DNA from: Actinosynnema sp040640215
GTDB taxonomy: Bacteria > Actinomycetota > Actinomycetes > Mycobacteriales > Pseudonocardiaceae
Direction: 5' to 3'
Assembly: GCF_040640215.1 (NCBI RefSeq)
Contig: NZ_JBFABG010000008.1
Location: 124,001-188,000, forward strand
Length of the DNA stretch: 64,000 nt
Shown: in pieces, positions 41,825 to 50,274 of the stretch
How positions within the stretch are numbered: the first letter of the stretch is position 1
How the letters are laid out: every line of letters begins with the position of its first letter
Notes under the pieces: model-generated
Told to the model about the DNA's origin: nothing
Seen by the model: the letters and a program-made list of their open reading frames with translations, nothing else
Database searches by the model: none
Position numbers and translations under genes: made by a program

Positions 41825-42892
41825 GGTCGGTTCTCCTCGTCAATTCTTGATCGGCCGTGATGGCCGGCTTCGTTGGTCGCCCGGAAAAATGATCAAGGAC
41901 CGGATGTCCGCCCGACGTGCGGCACAGTGCTCGAACCGGTCGTCGACGGTCGCTGCCGAGGTTGTGGAACCGACACTGGGACCGCATAACCCCGGTAAAG
42001 GATGTCGACACTGCCACATTGGCCGACACCCCCTGTCGAACTGCGCATTCCATGCGTTGTCGTGATCGAACCCGAACCGCCCGCCGAAGTCGAACGTGGC
42101 GATGATTTCGGGCCGACCCGCGCTCCAGCATGCGCGGCGCGTCGCGCTCGCGGAACGACGAAGCGCGCCCTCCACTCGAATGTGCGATGCGCGCGCCCGC
42201 CGGCCGTCACCATTGGCGCTTCACCTGAAAAGCCTAGTTGGCGACAGCCAGGGCCCGTCGGGCCGTGACCTGTTGTATGCGTTCGACCGAGCGCCTGCTC
42301 CACGTCGGTATGTCCGGTGCTCGATCGGAGTCCGGTCCCACCGGCAGTTGAGCACGCTCAGCAATCGAGGTCCGCTCGCCACATCCCCTGTTCGAGTTCA
42401 CACCTTGACGCAGGGCGTCCCTGTGTCATTGCCGGCCAACAGCGGCACCGGCGTAGTTGCGTTGACCTGTCCGCCCTCATGAGGGGTCGCGTGGACCGCG
42501 CATCCCGGAAATTGGATGCCAGTGACAGTTAGTGCAACTGTTGTCACTCCCCGCTGCCCCCCCCAGTCACACAGGCACCGCCACCAGCTCACGCCGGAGC
42601 CGCACCCGAGTTCTCCGGGCAGGTGTTCCCGGCCGATGCCGGCGTGCAGCTCCCAGGATCAGGCCACGAGTGGTCACCGCAGCGGATGCGATCCCCCGTG
42701 CCGGAGGCTCCGTACAACGTTCGAGCAGGTCCTCACACCGCGACCCGAGGCCGTCGACAGTCCACAGTGGACCGTTAACCCCGGCTCCCGCGCGCCCACC
42801 GCGACGACACCCGGGGCACGGGCTCGTCGCTGTGATCTTGATCCTGTGCGCTCGACCGGTTTCGACACCGCGTCGGGCGGGCATTCGCGGGT
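41825..42892. other. Gene-free 1.07-kb interval between two subclusters
   Basis: This is the longest stretch without a credible gene. Frames on both strands lack codon bias and recognisable motifs, and several are interrupted. It separates the cluster's left part from the CsbD/ACP part and must contain promoters for the EF-hand gene (minus) and csbD (plus). A dyad at 42522-42547 is its only clear structure. Confidence 0.4.
42522..42547. promoter_or_regulatory. Imperfect dyad, possible operator
   Basis: Half-sites GTGACAGTT (42522-42530) and AACTGTTGTCAC (42536-42547) are inverted around AGTGC; the right arm carries 3 extra bases (one TGT unit). It is relatively AT-rich for this DNA. Its size and symmetry fit a regulator site, but there is no gene start nearby to confirm it. 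Confidence 0.3.
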
Positions 42893-43066
42893 ATGAGCAC
42901 CGACGACAAGTTCGACGCCAAGTCCGACGAACTCAAGGGCAAGGTCAAGGAGACGGTGGGTGACGCCACCAACAACCGCGATCTGGAGGCCGAGGGCCGG
43001 GGCGACCAGGTCAAGGGCAACCTCAAGCAGGCTGCCGAGAAGGTCAAGGACGCGTTCAAGAGCTGA
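42893..43066 (+). CDS. csbD: CsbD family stress protein
   Basis: A 57-residue protein from ATG 42893, easily missed because of its length. The sequence runs MSTDDKFDAKSDELKGKVKE, then TVGDATNNRDLEAEGRGDQV and KGNLKQAAEKVKDAFKS. The pattern K-x-x-E-L-K-G-K-V-K-E-x-x-G-x-x-T-x-N-x-x-L-E-x-E-G-x-x-x-Q-x-x-G is diagnostic of the CsbD-like family, small hydrophilic helical proteins induced under general stress in many bacteria, of unknown biochemical role. It is followed 11 nt later by a perfect hairpin. No strong ribosome site was seen in front of the ATG. Confidence 0.93.
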   Translation: MSTDDKFDAKSDELKGKVKETVGDATNNRDLEAEGRGDQVKGNLKQAAEKVKDAFKS

Positions 43067-43077
43067 CGTGCGCGCGG

Positions 43078-43112
43078 ATGGGGCCGGAGCGAGTCAATCG
43101 CCCCGGCCCCAT
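43078..43112. terminator. Perfect 10-bp hairpin at a convergent junction
   Basis: ATGGGGCCGG (43078-43087) pairs with CCGGCCCCAT (43103-43112) around a 15-nt loop. It lies between the convergent csbD and acyl carrier protein genes and can terminate both. Confidence 0.75.
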
Positions 43113-43168
43113 CGACGTCGACAGGTGAAAACGGGTCCTGCGCACGCGGTGAACGAACCCCGCGCGGC

Positions 43169-43414
43169 TCACGGCCGGTCGAGCTGCGGGCCGAGGTGCG
43201 TCGTGATGGCGTCGATGCTCGGGAAGTCCCAGGCCAGCGTGGGCTCCACCAGGACGCCCCACCGTTCTTCGATGTCGACGCACAATCCCATGGCGTGCGC
43301 GGAGTCGAAGCCGAGGGAGCGCAGCGGCACTTCGGTGCCGACCTGGGACGGCGGCAGTTCCAGGTATCCCGCCACGGCGTCGACGAGCCAGGCCCTCAAC
43401 GACTCGTCAGACAT
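43169..43414 (-). CDS. Discrete acyl carrier protein
   Basis: The protein has 81 residues from ATG 43414 (AAGGGG upstream). The phosphopantetheine site is LGFDSAHAMGL with Ser38; helix I (SLRAWLVDAVAGYLELPPSQV) and helix III (LAWDFPSIDAITTHL) complete the carrier fold. LGFDS/LGLDS-A is typical of carriers that pair with fatty-acyl-AMP ligases. The start overlaps the ligase stop by 8 nt, so carrier and ligase should be made in proportion. It is the last gene of the reductase-ligase-carrier operon. No phosphopantetheinyl transferase is nearby. Confidence 0.95.
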   Translation of the reverse strand: MSDESLRAWLVDAVAGYLELPPSQVGTEVPLRSLGFDSAHAMGLCVDIEERWGVLVEPTLAWDFPSIDAITTHLGPQLDRP

Positions 43415-45080
43415 GGGACCCCTTCGAGGTGGCGACGATGGCGGCTACCGCAGGTGTCGGCACGCTGCGCAGTGCCGACAGCCCACCTTCGAGGAACAGG
43501 TCACGCATGTGCCCCCGGCGGACCTTGCCGCTCGTGGTGTGGCGGATCGTGTTCGACCGGACGACGACGATGCTCACGGCCACGCCGAACTGCCTGGTCA
43601 GGGCGTCGAGAACGGCCTCCGCGAACTCGCCCGGGTCGCCCCGCGCGGCGCGGCGCATCTCCTGCACCAGCACGACGTGCTCCCCCGAATCGGCGTCCCG
43701 CACGCCGAAGGCCGCGCCCCTGCCCGCGTCCGGGTGCGCCTCCAGCGCCGCGAACTCGATGTCGTGCGGGTACAGGTTCCGGCCACGGACGATGATGAGC
43801 TCCTTCAGCCGTCCGGTGACGTAGAGCTGTCCGCCGAGGACGAATCCCAGGTCGCCGGTCCGCAGCCACCGACCGTCCGGGCCGGTGACGAACGTGGCGC
43901 GCGTGGCGGCGGGGTCGCCGTGGTAGCCGGCCGCCAGGCTGGGCCCGGCCACCCTGATCTCGCCGATCGTGCCGTCGTCCACCGCGACGCCCGTGGCCGG
44001 GTCCGCGACGCGCACCTCCATCCCGCCCGGCTCGCCGCAGCCGACCAGCGGCACGCCGTCGGCGTCCGACGTGGCCACGACCTCGCCGGCGGCCAGCGAC
44101 GCCGGGGTGAACGACCGGACGGTCGGCCCGAGGCCGCGTGAGGTGCAGGTGACCACCAGGGTGGACTCGGCGAGCCCGTACCCCGGGTTCAACGCGGTGC
44201 GGCGGAACCCGACCGGGGCGAACCGGTGCACGAACGCGTCCAGCGTGGCGGGCCGGACCGGTTCGGCTCCGCTGACCGCCATCGTCAGGCAGGACAGGTC
44301 GAGTCCGGCGAGTTCCTGGTCGCCGACCCGGCGGGTCGCCCACGCGTAGCCGAAGTCGGGGGCGGCGGTCCAGTCCACCCGGTGATCGCTGATCGCGCGC
44401 AGCCAGCGGATCGGACGGGCGATCACCGCTTCCGGGGAGAGCAGCACCAGGTCGGCCCCCGCGTGCAGGGCCTGCAACTGGAGCCCGACGAGCCCCATGT
44501 CGTGGTGGTGCGGCAGCCAGCCGCCGATCCGCCGGACCGGGACGTCGCCGCTGATCTTCCCGAACAGCTCCAGGTTGTGCGTCAGGCTGCCGTGGGTGAC
44601 CTCGACGCCGCGCGGTCGGCTGGTCGACCCGGAGGTGTACTGGAGGTAGGCGACGGTGTCCGCGTCCACCTCGGGCAGCTCCCCGGGGGCGGCGGTCTCG
44701 TCGAAGGTGCGCGCCGACAAACCGCCCAGCGCGGCCACGTGCGCCTCGTCGGTGAGCACCAACCGCGCACCCGAGTCCTCGACCAGGCGGTCCACCCGGT
44801 CCACCCGCGAGGACCCCGACAGCGGCAGGGGCGCGGGCACCGCCACGGCACGCGCGTAGAGGCAGCCGAGGAACGCGACGAGGAAGTCCAGTCCGGCGGG
44901 GTAGAGCAGCAGCACCGGCTTGCCCGCCATCCCGGCTGCGGTCAGCCAGGCCGCCACGGCCCTGGCCCGCCGGTCGAGTCGGAGGTGGGTCAGCTCGACC
45001 GGCGGCCGTCCGTCGGGGAGGTGGGTGACCTTCCGGTCGGCGCGCGGGCGGGCCCGGAAGCGGGTGACGAAGTCCGTCAT
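43407..45080 (-). CDS. Fatty-acyl-AMP ligase (FAAL-type)
   Basis: The protein has 557 residues from ATG 45080, which overlaps the reductase stop by 4 nt. The N-terminus ELTHLRLDRRARAVAAWLTA and GKPVLLLYPAGLDFLVAFLG match FAAL starts. Adenylation motifs are VAYLQYTSGSTSRPRGVEVT, GWLPHHHDMGLVG (the HHDMGL signature of FAALs), NPGYGLAESTLVV, RWLRTGDLGFVLGG and GRLKELIIVRGRNLYPHDIE. FAALs adenylate a carboxylic acid and load it on a carrier protein rather than CoA; the HHDMGL motif and the adjacent discrete carrier support this. The acid substrate, fatty or aromatic, cannot be read from the sequence. Confidence 0.94.
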   Translation of the reverse strand: MTDFVTRFRARPRADRKVTHLPDGRPPVELTHLRLDRRARAVAAWLTAAGMAGKPVLLLYPAGLDFLVAFLGCLYARAVAVPAPLPLSGSSRVDRVDRLVEDSGARLVLTDEAHVAALGGLSARTFDETAAPGELPEVDADTVAYLQYTSGSTSRPRGVEVTHGSLTHNLELFGKISGDVPVRRIGGWLPHHHDMGLVGLQLQALHAGADLVLLSPEAVIARPIRWLRAISDHRVDWTAAPDFGYAWATRRVGDQELAGLDLSCLTMAVSGAEPVRPATLDAFVHRFAPVGFRRTALNPGYGLAESTLVVTCTSRGLGPTVRSFTPASLAAGEVVATSDADGVPLVGCGEPGGMEVRVADPATGVAVDDGTIGEIRVAGPSLAAGYHGDPAATRATFVTGPDGRWLRTGDLGFVLGGQLYVTGRLKELIIVRGRNLYPHDIEFAALEAHPDAGRGAAFGVRDADSGEHVVLVQEMRRAARGDPGEFAEAVLDALTRQFGVAVSIVVVRSNTIRHTTSGKVRRGHMRDLFLEGGLSALRSVPTPAVAAIVATSKGSHV

Positions 45081-46135
45081 TCGGGGAGCCCTTCGCGGAC
45101 GTACCAGGAGATGAGGAGGTCGAGGACCCGAGGGGTGACGGGTGGCGGCTCGGCGTCCTGGTGGGACTCGAACTCGTACTCGTGGCGGAAGTAGGGGGAG
45201 GTGAACTTGCACCGCATGTTGACGATCGCCTCGAACCTGCCGAAGGGCTCGGCTTCGACGTCCTCGGCGGTGGCGGCGACCAGCTCGACGGGCAGGTGCG
45301 CGGAGATCGCGGCGAACAGGTCGGCCACCGGCACCGCGACCGGGGGCACGAGGTGCCGCACCGGCCGGTCTGCCGGACCGCTCGCCAGCGCCAGCATCCG
45401 GTCCACGGTGCCGTCGACCGGGGTGAGGTGCAGGGCCGCCCCCGGGTGGCAGACGAAGCGGACGCGTTGGCCGGGGGTGCGTCTCGCGAACAGCGCGATG
45501 ACCCGGAGGAAGTCGTAGATGCCGAGGTCGGACAGCGCTCGGCCGGTACCGGAGTGGCCGACCATGACACCCAAACGGGCGACCAGCACACCACCCTCTT
45601 GCACTAGTCCGGTCTGCGAGAGTGCGACTTCGGCCAGTCTCTTGGAGTGCTCGTAGTCATTTCTGAACTCGGACGGGTGACCGAATTCAGGCCATTGCTC
45701 CAGCGCTTTACCCTGAGTAGTGCCATTTTGGTAGGCCGTGCTGACGTGGACGTACCGGGAACCCGATTTCGCGTACTTCGCGAACGCGGCAGCGGTATGG
45801 GCCGAGCCGACCACGTTCACCGCGCGCAACTCGGCCTCACGACGCGGGAAGAACGTGATGAGGGCAGCGCTGTGCCAATAGGTGCACGGTTCCGCGAACA
45901 CCTCGGACAGCGCGATACCGAGGTCGCTTTCCGCCAGCGAGAACGGTCTGACCTGCACCTTCTTCGCCATGGCGGGGTCCAGGTGCAGGGTGGCCAAAGC
46001 GTCGGAGACCTTCCTCCTGACTACTTCCTCGCTGGCGCGCGCCAAAGCGACCACCGAGTCACCGCGCGCCAAGAGCGTGCCGATGAGGTGGGAGGCCACG
46101 AATCCATTGGCTCCGTCTACCACGTGGTCAGCCAC
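45077..46135 (-). CDS. Extended SDR, thioester-reductase-like
   Basis: The protein has 352 residues from GTG 46135, with AAGGTGG 5 nt upstream (an upstream ATG at 46159 is weaker). It is an NAD(P)-dependent extended short-chain dehydrogenase: HVVDGANGFVASHLIGTLLA, RAVNVVGSAHTAAAF, VHVSTAYQ and the catalytic RNDYEHSKRLAE (Tyr161, Lys165). The Rossmann motif is unusual: the common T-G-A-T-G-F-L-G is D-G-A-N-G-F-V-A, with the third Gly replaced by Ala. Similar domains at the end of NRPS and in fatty-acyl reductases release acyl-carrier thioesters as aldehydes. Being first in an operon with a FAAL and a carrier, reductive off-loading of the acyl chain is the natural role; epimerase or dehydrogenase activity is the alternative. 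Confidence 0.88.
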   Translation of the reverse strand: MADHVVDGANGFVASHLIGTLLARGDSVVALARASEEVVRRKVSDALATLHLDPAMAKKVQVRPFSLAESDLGIALSEVFAEPCTYWHSAALITFFPRREAELRAVNVVGSAHTAAAFAKYAKSGSRYVHVSTAYQNGTTQGKALEQWPEFGHPSEFRNDYEHSKRLAEVALSQTGLVQEGGVLVARLGVMVGHSGTGRALSDLGIYDFLRVIALFARRTPGQRVRFVCHPGAALHLTPVDGTVDRMLALASGPADRPVRHLVPPVAVPVADLFAAISAHLPVELVAATAEDVEAEPFGRFEAIVNMRCKFTSPYFRHEYEFESHQDAEPPPVTPRVLDLLISWYVREGLPE

Positions 46136-46218
46136 CGAGCCACCTTCGCGTGGTCGCATCGTGGACAGTAGCGTTCACGCGGCCAGCGTAATGCACCTCC
46201 GAGAAAGGACCGCACCCC

Positions 46219-46776
46219 GTGCTCAACGAACTGCTGAAGCGGAAACTCGCACACCTCTTCGCCCTGCTGGACGTGGATGACGACGGCACCATCGACAGGA
46301 TGGACTACACGGCGTCCGCCGACCGGCTCGTCACCGCGTTCGGGTACGCGCCGGGCTCGCCCCAGAGCGAGCTCGTCCGGGACCGCTACAACACGCTGTG
46401 GGAAGCGGTCACGCGGCCGATGGACACCGACGGGGACGACCGCGTCGACGTCGACGAGTACTCCTCGGGCATGGACCGGTTCGTGACCACGTCCGAGGCG
46501 GGCTACCAGACCCACATCGCACCGATCGCCGACGCCTTCTACGACCTGATGGACGTCGACGGCGACGGCCGGATCACCAGGACCGAGTACGTGCGCATGA
46601 CGGCCAGCGCCTTCCGCCTGTCCGAGGACGCGGGCAACGCCGCGTTCGACAAGCTCGACCTGGACGGCAACGGCCGGATCGACCGCGCCGAGCTCCACGC
46701 CGCCAACGAGCAGTTCTTCCGCAGCCCGGAGGAGGACGCCAGGGGGAACTGGATCTTCGGCCCGATCGCCGCCTGA
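46219..46776 (+). CDS. Calerythrin-like EF-hand protein (copy 2)
   Basis: The protein has 185 residues from GTG 46219 (AGAAAGGACC upstream). There are four complete EF-hand loops: DVDDDGTIDRMD (18-29), DTDGDDRVDVDE (69-80), DVDGDGRITRTE (112-123) and DLDGNGRIDRAE (147-158), ending in DARGNWIFGPIAA, a tail shared with copy 1. It should bind three to four Ca2+ ions as a soluble cytosolic sensor or buffer. It is divergent from the reductase-FAAL-carrier operon with 83 nt between starts, so the two may share control. It closes with a very long hairpin. Confidence 0.95.
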   Translation: MLNELLKRKLAHLFALLDVDDDGTIDRMDYTASADRLVTAFGYAPGSPQSELVRDRYNTLWEAVTRPMDTDGDDRVDVDEYSSGMDRFVTTSEAGYQTHIAPIADAFYDLMDVDGDGRITRTEYVRMTASAFRLSEDAGNAAFDKLDLDGNGRIDRAELHAANEQFFRSPEEDARGNWIFGPIAA

Positions 46777-46855
46777 CCCGCCACCCCGGGACTCGGACCA
46801 CTCCGGATCACCGCGGTCGGGCCGTACTCGGCGAGAACGCTCGGGGAAGACGCAC

Positions 46856-46893
46856 CGGGCCGGGTGGTAGCGCCGGCGCTACGACCCGGCCCG
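46856..46893. terminator. Long two-part hairpin at a convergent junction
   Basis: CGGGCCGGGT (46856-46865) pairs with ACCCGGCCCG (46884-46893), and inside it TAGCGCC pairs with GGCGCTA (46868-46881) after 2-nt mismatched joints. The stem is thus about 17 bp with almost no loop. It separates the EF-hand gene from the response regulator. Confidence 0.8.
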
Positions 46894-46998
46894 AACCCGG
46901 AGGTCGTGCCCGAGAGGGGCCAGGCCGGAGGGCACCGTGCGCACGATCCACGGGCGCGACCGATCCCCGCCGGCGGCAGTCGGCCGGGCTTCCGGCGG

Positions 46999-47652
46999 TC
47001 AGCCTCCCGGGCGGACGAGTCCCGCGTCGTAGGCGAACACGATCGCCGCAGCGCGATCACGTGCGCCGAGTTTCGCGAACAGGCTGCCCACGTGGGTTTT
47101 GATCGTGGATTCAGCCAGGTTCAGCCGAGCCGCGATCTCGTGGTTGGCCGCCCCGCGCGCCATCAGGCGCAGTACGTCGAGTTCCCGCTCGGAGAGCGTG
47201 CCGGTGCGGTCGCCGCGACGATCCGGTGGCCGGCGCAGGCTCCGGTAGGAGTCGAGGATCGGGCCGAGCAGGGTGCCGTCGATCCAGGTACCGCCCGAGG
47301 CGACGGTGCGCACCGCTTCGATCAGGTTCTCGGGCGTCGCGGACTTGAGCTCGAACCCCGAGGCTCCGGCGTCGACCGCGGACCAGAGCATGTCCTCGTC
47401 GCCGAAGGTGGTGAGGACGCAGACCGGCGGCCCACCCGCGGCCCGCACCCGTCGCGTCGCCTCGATCCCGTCCACCTCGGCCATGCGCACGTCCATGCAC
47501 ACCACGTCGGGCGTCCACCGGGAGACGGCGCTGACGACCTCGCCGCCGTCGGCGCACTCCCCCACCACCCTGATGTCCGGCCGGGTGCCCAGGACCAGCG
47601 CCAGCCCGGCGCGCACCATCGGCTGGTCGTCCACCAGGAGCACGCCGATCAC
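46999..47652 (-). CDS. NarL/LuxR-type response regulator
   Basis: The protein has 217 residues from GTG 47652. The receiver domain has the acidic pair (VLLVDDQP, Asp8 and Asp9), phospho-acceptor Asp54 in VVCMDVRM, Thr in VLTTFGDE and Lys103 in FELKSA. The LuxR helix-turn-helix runs LSERELDVLRLMARGAANHE then IAARLNLAESTIKTHVGSLF. It is the output partner of the sensor kinase, whose gene overlaps its start by 4 nt (GTGA). Targets are unknown. Its place just beyond the FAAL operon makes a role in the cluster possible but unproven. Confidence 0.95.
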   Translation of the reverse strand: MIGVLLVDDQPMVRAGLALVLGTRPDIRVVGECADGGEVVSAVSRWTPDVVCMDVRMAEVDGIEATRRVRAAGGPPVCVLTTFGDEDMLWSAVDAGASGFELKSATPENLIEAVRTVASGGTWIDGTLLGPILDSYRSLRRPPDRRGDRTGTLSERELDVLRLMARGAANHEIAARLNLAESTIKTHVGSLFAKLGARDRAAAIVFAYDAGLVRPGG

Positions 47653-48767
47653 GCGGGCGCTCCGGACAGGCGGAGGGGCAGGCCGGCCAGGACCACCCAG
47701 CGGGTCAGCTCCGGCCCTGCCTCGAAGGTGCCGTCGACCGCCCCGACCCGGTGTTCGAGCCCGGTCAGGCCCATCCCGGCCCCGGCGCGCGGAGCACCTG
47801 CGCGAAGCGCGCTCTCGACCCGGACGGTGACCCGGTCGTGGGTTATGCCGATGCGGATCACCGCCTCCGGTGAACGGGCGTGCTTGGCGACGTTGGTGAG
47901 GGCTTCCCGCAGCACGTCGCGCAGCACGATGCGCGGTGCGGCCGACACCGCGTCCAGGTCGCCGTCGACCTCGACGCGGACGCGCATCCCGGCCGCGCGG
48001 TAGCCGTCCACCAGGAGGTCGAGATCACCGGGTTCGGCCGGTTCCAGCGACCGGGCACCCCGGTGCATGAGCATCAGTGCCTGGCGCAGTTCGTCCATGC
48101 CCCGCCGGCCGACGGTCTCGGCCTGCCGCAGTGCGTCGACCGCGCCGGCGGTCCGGGTGGGGGAGGAATCGAGGATCATCCGCGCTCCGGACAGGTGGAG
48201 GAGTACGACGCTGAAGCTGTGCCCGACGAGGTCGTGCAGTTCCCGCGCGATGCGCTGGCGGTCTTCGGTCACGGCGGCCTCGGCCAGCCTGGTGCGGGTG
48301 CGTTCCAGCTCGTCGATGAGGGCCCACTGCCGGCGGACCACGTGGCCGAGGCCCCAGCCGATCAGCAGCCCGCCGAGCCAGATCCAGCCGCCGATCCCCC
48401 GGTGCCAGCCGTTGGTGTCGAGGACCCGGATCAGGAACGGCGACACCAGGCACAGCACCGTCACCACGTGGTCGAGCCGGCGCGGTGGGCCGGCGGCGAC
48501 CACGGCCAGCGCGACGGTCACCACGAGGTAGGCGCTCTGGGTCACCAGGGCGGCGTCGCCGACGACGGTCGGGACCGCCACCCAGGAGAGCAGCAGCCAA
48601 CCGGGCATCGACCGCCAGAACACCCGCACGACCAGCGCCGGGAGCATCACCAGGGCGAGGATCCAGCCCCAGTCCAGGGCGTACGCGAGGTTGAGCACCC
48701 CGGCACCGGTGCCCAGCACGGCCGCACCGGCGACGAACCGGTCGCGATCGCGGAGCGGCGAGGGCAT
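47649..48767 (-). CDS. Sensor histidine kinase, NarX/DesK-like
   Basis: The protein has 372 residues from ATG 48767. Residues 10-145 hold five or six transmembrane helices with short loops, so the sensor lies in the membrane and not in a large outside domain. The HisKA_3 motif QRIARELHDLVGHSFSVV holds the phospho-acceptor His178. The ATPase domain shows REALTNVAKHA (N box) and MGLTGLEHRVGAVDGTFEAG (G box). The central D-x-G-x-G box is weaker than usual: VRVESALRAGAPRAGAGMGL. The gene is translationally coupled to the response regulator. The signal is not evident from sequence. Confidence 0.94.
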   Translation of the reverse strand: MPSPLRDRDRFVAGAAVLGTGAGVLNLAYALDWGWILALVMLPALVVRVFWRSMPGWLLLSWVAVPTVVGDAALVTQSAYLVVTVALAVVAAGPPRRLDHVVTVLCLVSPFLIRVLDTNGWHRGIGGWIWLGGLLIGWGLGHVVRRQWALIDELERTRTRLAEAAVTEDRQRIARELHDLVGHSFSVVLLHLSGARMILDSSPTRTAGAVDALRQAETVGRRGMDELRQALMLMHRGARSLEPAEPGDLDLLVDGYRAAGMRVRVEVDGDLDAVSAAPRIVLRDVLREALTNVAKHARSPEAVIRIGITHDRVTVRVESALRAGAPRAGAGMGLTGLEHRVGAVDGTFEAGPELTRWVVLAGLPLRLSGAPA

Positions 48768-48953
48768 ACCCCGGAATCCTAGGCCGCGCCCGACCCGGCA
48801 CGCGCCCGCCTCCTCCTGCGGTAGGAGGCGCGACGTCGCCCGGTACCGGAGACCCGGTGCACGAGGTACCCAGCGCCGAGGACAACGGGTCCGGTGGCTC
48901 CTAGTTTTTGCAGGGCACTCATCGGCACCACCGAGGAACGGAGCTCGAATTCC

Positions 48954-49649
48954 GTGACCACCCCAGAACCCCGAAACCGGTCCCGACGTCGCGAACGCGT
49001 GCTGTGGGGGCTGGTCACGACGTCCGCGATCGCGATATCGGTCATCTCGGCGATCCCGTTCGCCACCTTCGACCCGTCGCAGAGCCGGATTCCGCTCGAC
49101 CCCGCCGTGGCCGCGCACTACCTGTCCCTCGTGGTCCACGCCCTGCCCGGAATCCTGCTGCTGGCGATCGGGCCCCTCCAGTTCGCCAAGCGGCTGCGCG
49201 TGCGGTACCCCGGAGCACACCGCCTCCTCGGTCGCGTGTACCTGGTCAGCGTCGTCTTCGCCGCGATCGCGTCGGTTTTCGCGGCCACCTTCTCCGTGAG
49301 CGGTGTACCGGCGCAGACCGCTTTCTACCTGTTGGCCGCGGCCTGGGGTTACACCCTGGTCCAGGGTTACCGCGCCATCCGAGCCGGCGAGCTGCGATTA
49401 CACCGCGTCTGGATGATCCGCAACTACGCGTTGAGCTTCGCCGCCGTGCTGCTGCGCGTCTTCCTGGGTGTCGGCGCGGCGCTCCGAGGGGCTTTTCCGT
49501 CGCTGACCTTCGACGACGTCTACACGACCAGCACTTGGGCCTCCGTGCTGCTCAGCGTGCTGATCGCCGAGTACTTCATCATCGCGCGGACGACCACTCC
49601 CCTGTTGCGCGACCAGCACCGCCGACCCGTGCCCGCCGGCACGTCCTAG
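48954..49649 (+). CDS. DUF2306-type membrane protein
   Basis: The protein has 231 residues from GTG 48954 with GGAG upstream. A basic N-terminus (PEPRNRSRRRERV) precedes six or so transmembrane helices: VLWGLVTTSAIAISVISAIP, SLVVHALPGILLLAIGPLQF, VYLVSVVFAAIASVFAATFS, AFYLLAAAWGYTLVQGY, MIRNYALSFAAVLLRVF and a C-terminal one. Conserved histidines lie in LVVHALPG, YPGAHRLLGRVY and LHRVWMIRNYALSF, the pattern of DUF2306, a family related to heme-binding and redox membrane proteins. Function is unknown. It is divergent from the sensor kinase and may be a target of that system. Confidence 0.85.
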   Translation: MTTPEPRNRSRRRERVLWGLVTTSAIAISVISAIPFATFDPSQSRIPLDPAVAAHYLSLVVHALPGILLLAIGPLQFAKRLRVRYPGAHRLLGRVYLVSVVFAAIASVFAATFSVSGVPAQTAFYLLAAAWGYTLVQGYRAIRAGELRLHRVWMIRNYALSFAAVLLRVFLGVGAALRGAFPSLTFDDVYTTSTWASVLLSVLIAEYFIIARTTTPLLRDQHRRPVPAGTS

Positions 49650-49712
49650 TGCGTCGACCGACGCCCTACCGAGCGCCGGCACCACCAAGTGCGCAGCGAA
49701 ACGGGCGCACGG

Positions 49713-50162
49713 TCAACGGCCGCCGCTCTCGACGTCGGCGAACCACGCGTCGCGCCACGCCTGCTGTTCCGCGACAGTCCCCAACTGCTCGACCGTCGCG
49801 TCCGCCAGCGTCTCGACGATGTCGCCGGTGCCGGCCTTGCGGCCCGGCCGCATGACGTAGACCCGCAGCCCGCCGCCCATGTCCCTGGCCATCCCGCTCG
49901 GGTAGGTGTCACGCCGCGCCCCCTGGACCGCGATCATCCAGCCGTCGGGTTCCAGTTGGCAGCGCAGCCGGACGAGCGATTCGAACATGTCCGAGGCCGT
50001 GGCGGTGTACCGGTCCCCACCGGGGAACAGTTCGATCCGGTAGAGCGGTCGCGGCCCGTCGTAGCCGTCCAGCCAACCGCGCAACCGCGCCCACTGCCGG
50101 TCGTCGCCCCGCACGAGCAGCACTTCTCTGTCTTCGAGCAGTTTCGGATAGTTCTCGCTCAC
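49713..50162 (-). CDS. Hypothetical protein
   Basis: The protein has 149 residues if started at GTG 50162; the frame is open upstream and the true start is uncertain. It has a compact alpha/beta character: REVLLVRGDDRQWARLRGWL, LYRIELFPGGDRYTATASDM, GWMIAVQGARRDTYPSGMAR then DMGGGLRVYVMRPGR, and a helical, acidic C-terminus. There is no signal or membrane segment. I cannot name the family. The next minus-strand gene upstream (50275-50751) is another small unknown that may be co-transcribed. Confidence 0.55.
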   Translation of the reverse strand: MSENYPKLLEDREVLLVRGDDRQWARLRGWLDGYDGPRPLYRIELFPGGDRYTATASDMFESLVRLRCQLEPDGWMIAVQGARRDTYPSGMARDMGGGLRVYVMRPGRKAGTGDIVETLADATVEQLGTVAEQQAWRDAWFADVESGGR

Positions 50163-50274
50163 CCGAACATCCAACCAGAGGACCGGACCAGAGGCGGGCG
50201 CGAACCGGGCAGGACGAACCGGCGGCCGGACCGCCGCGCGGGCCTTCCCCTCGTCGGCGGGGAAGCGCGGCCGG

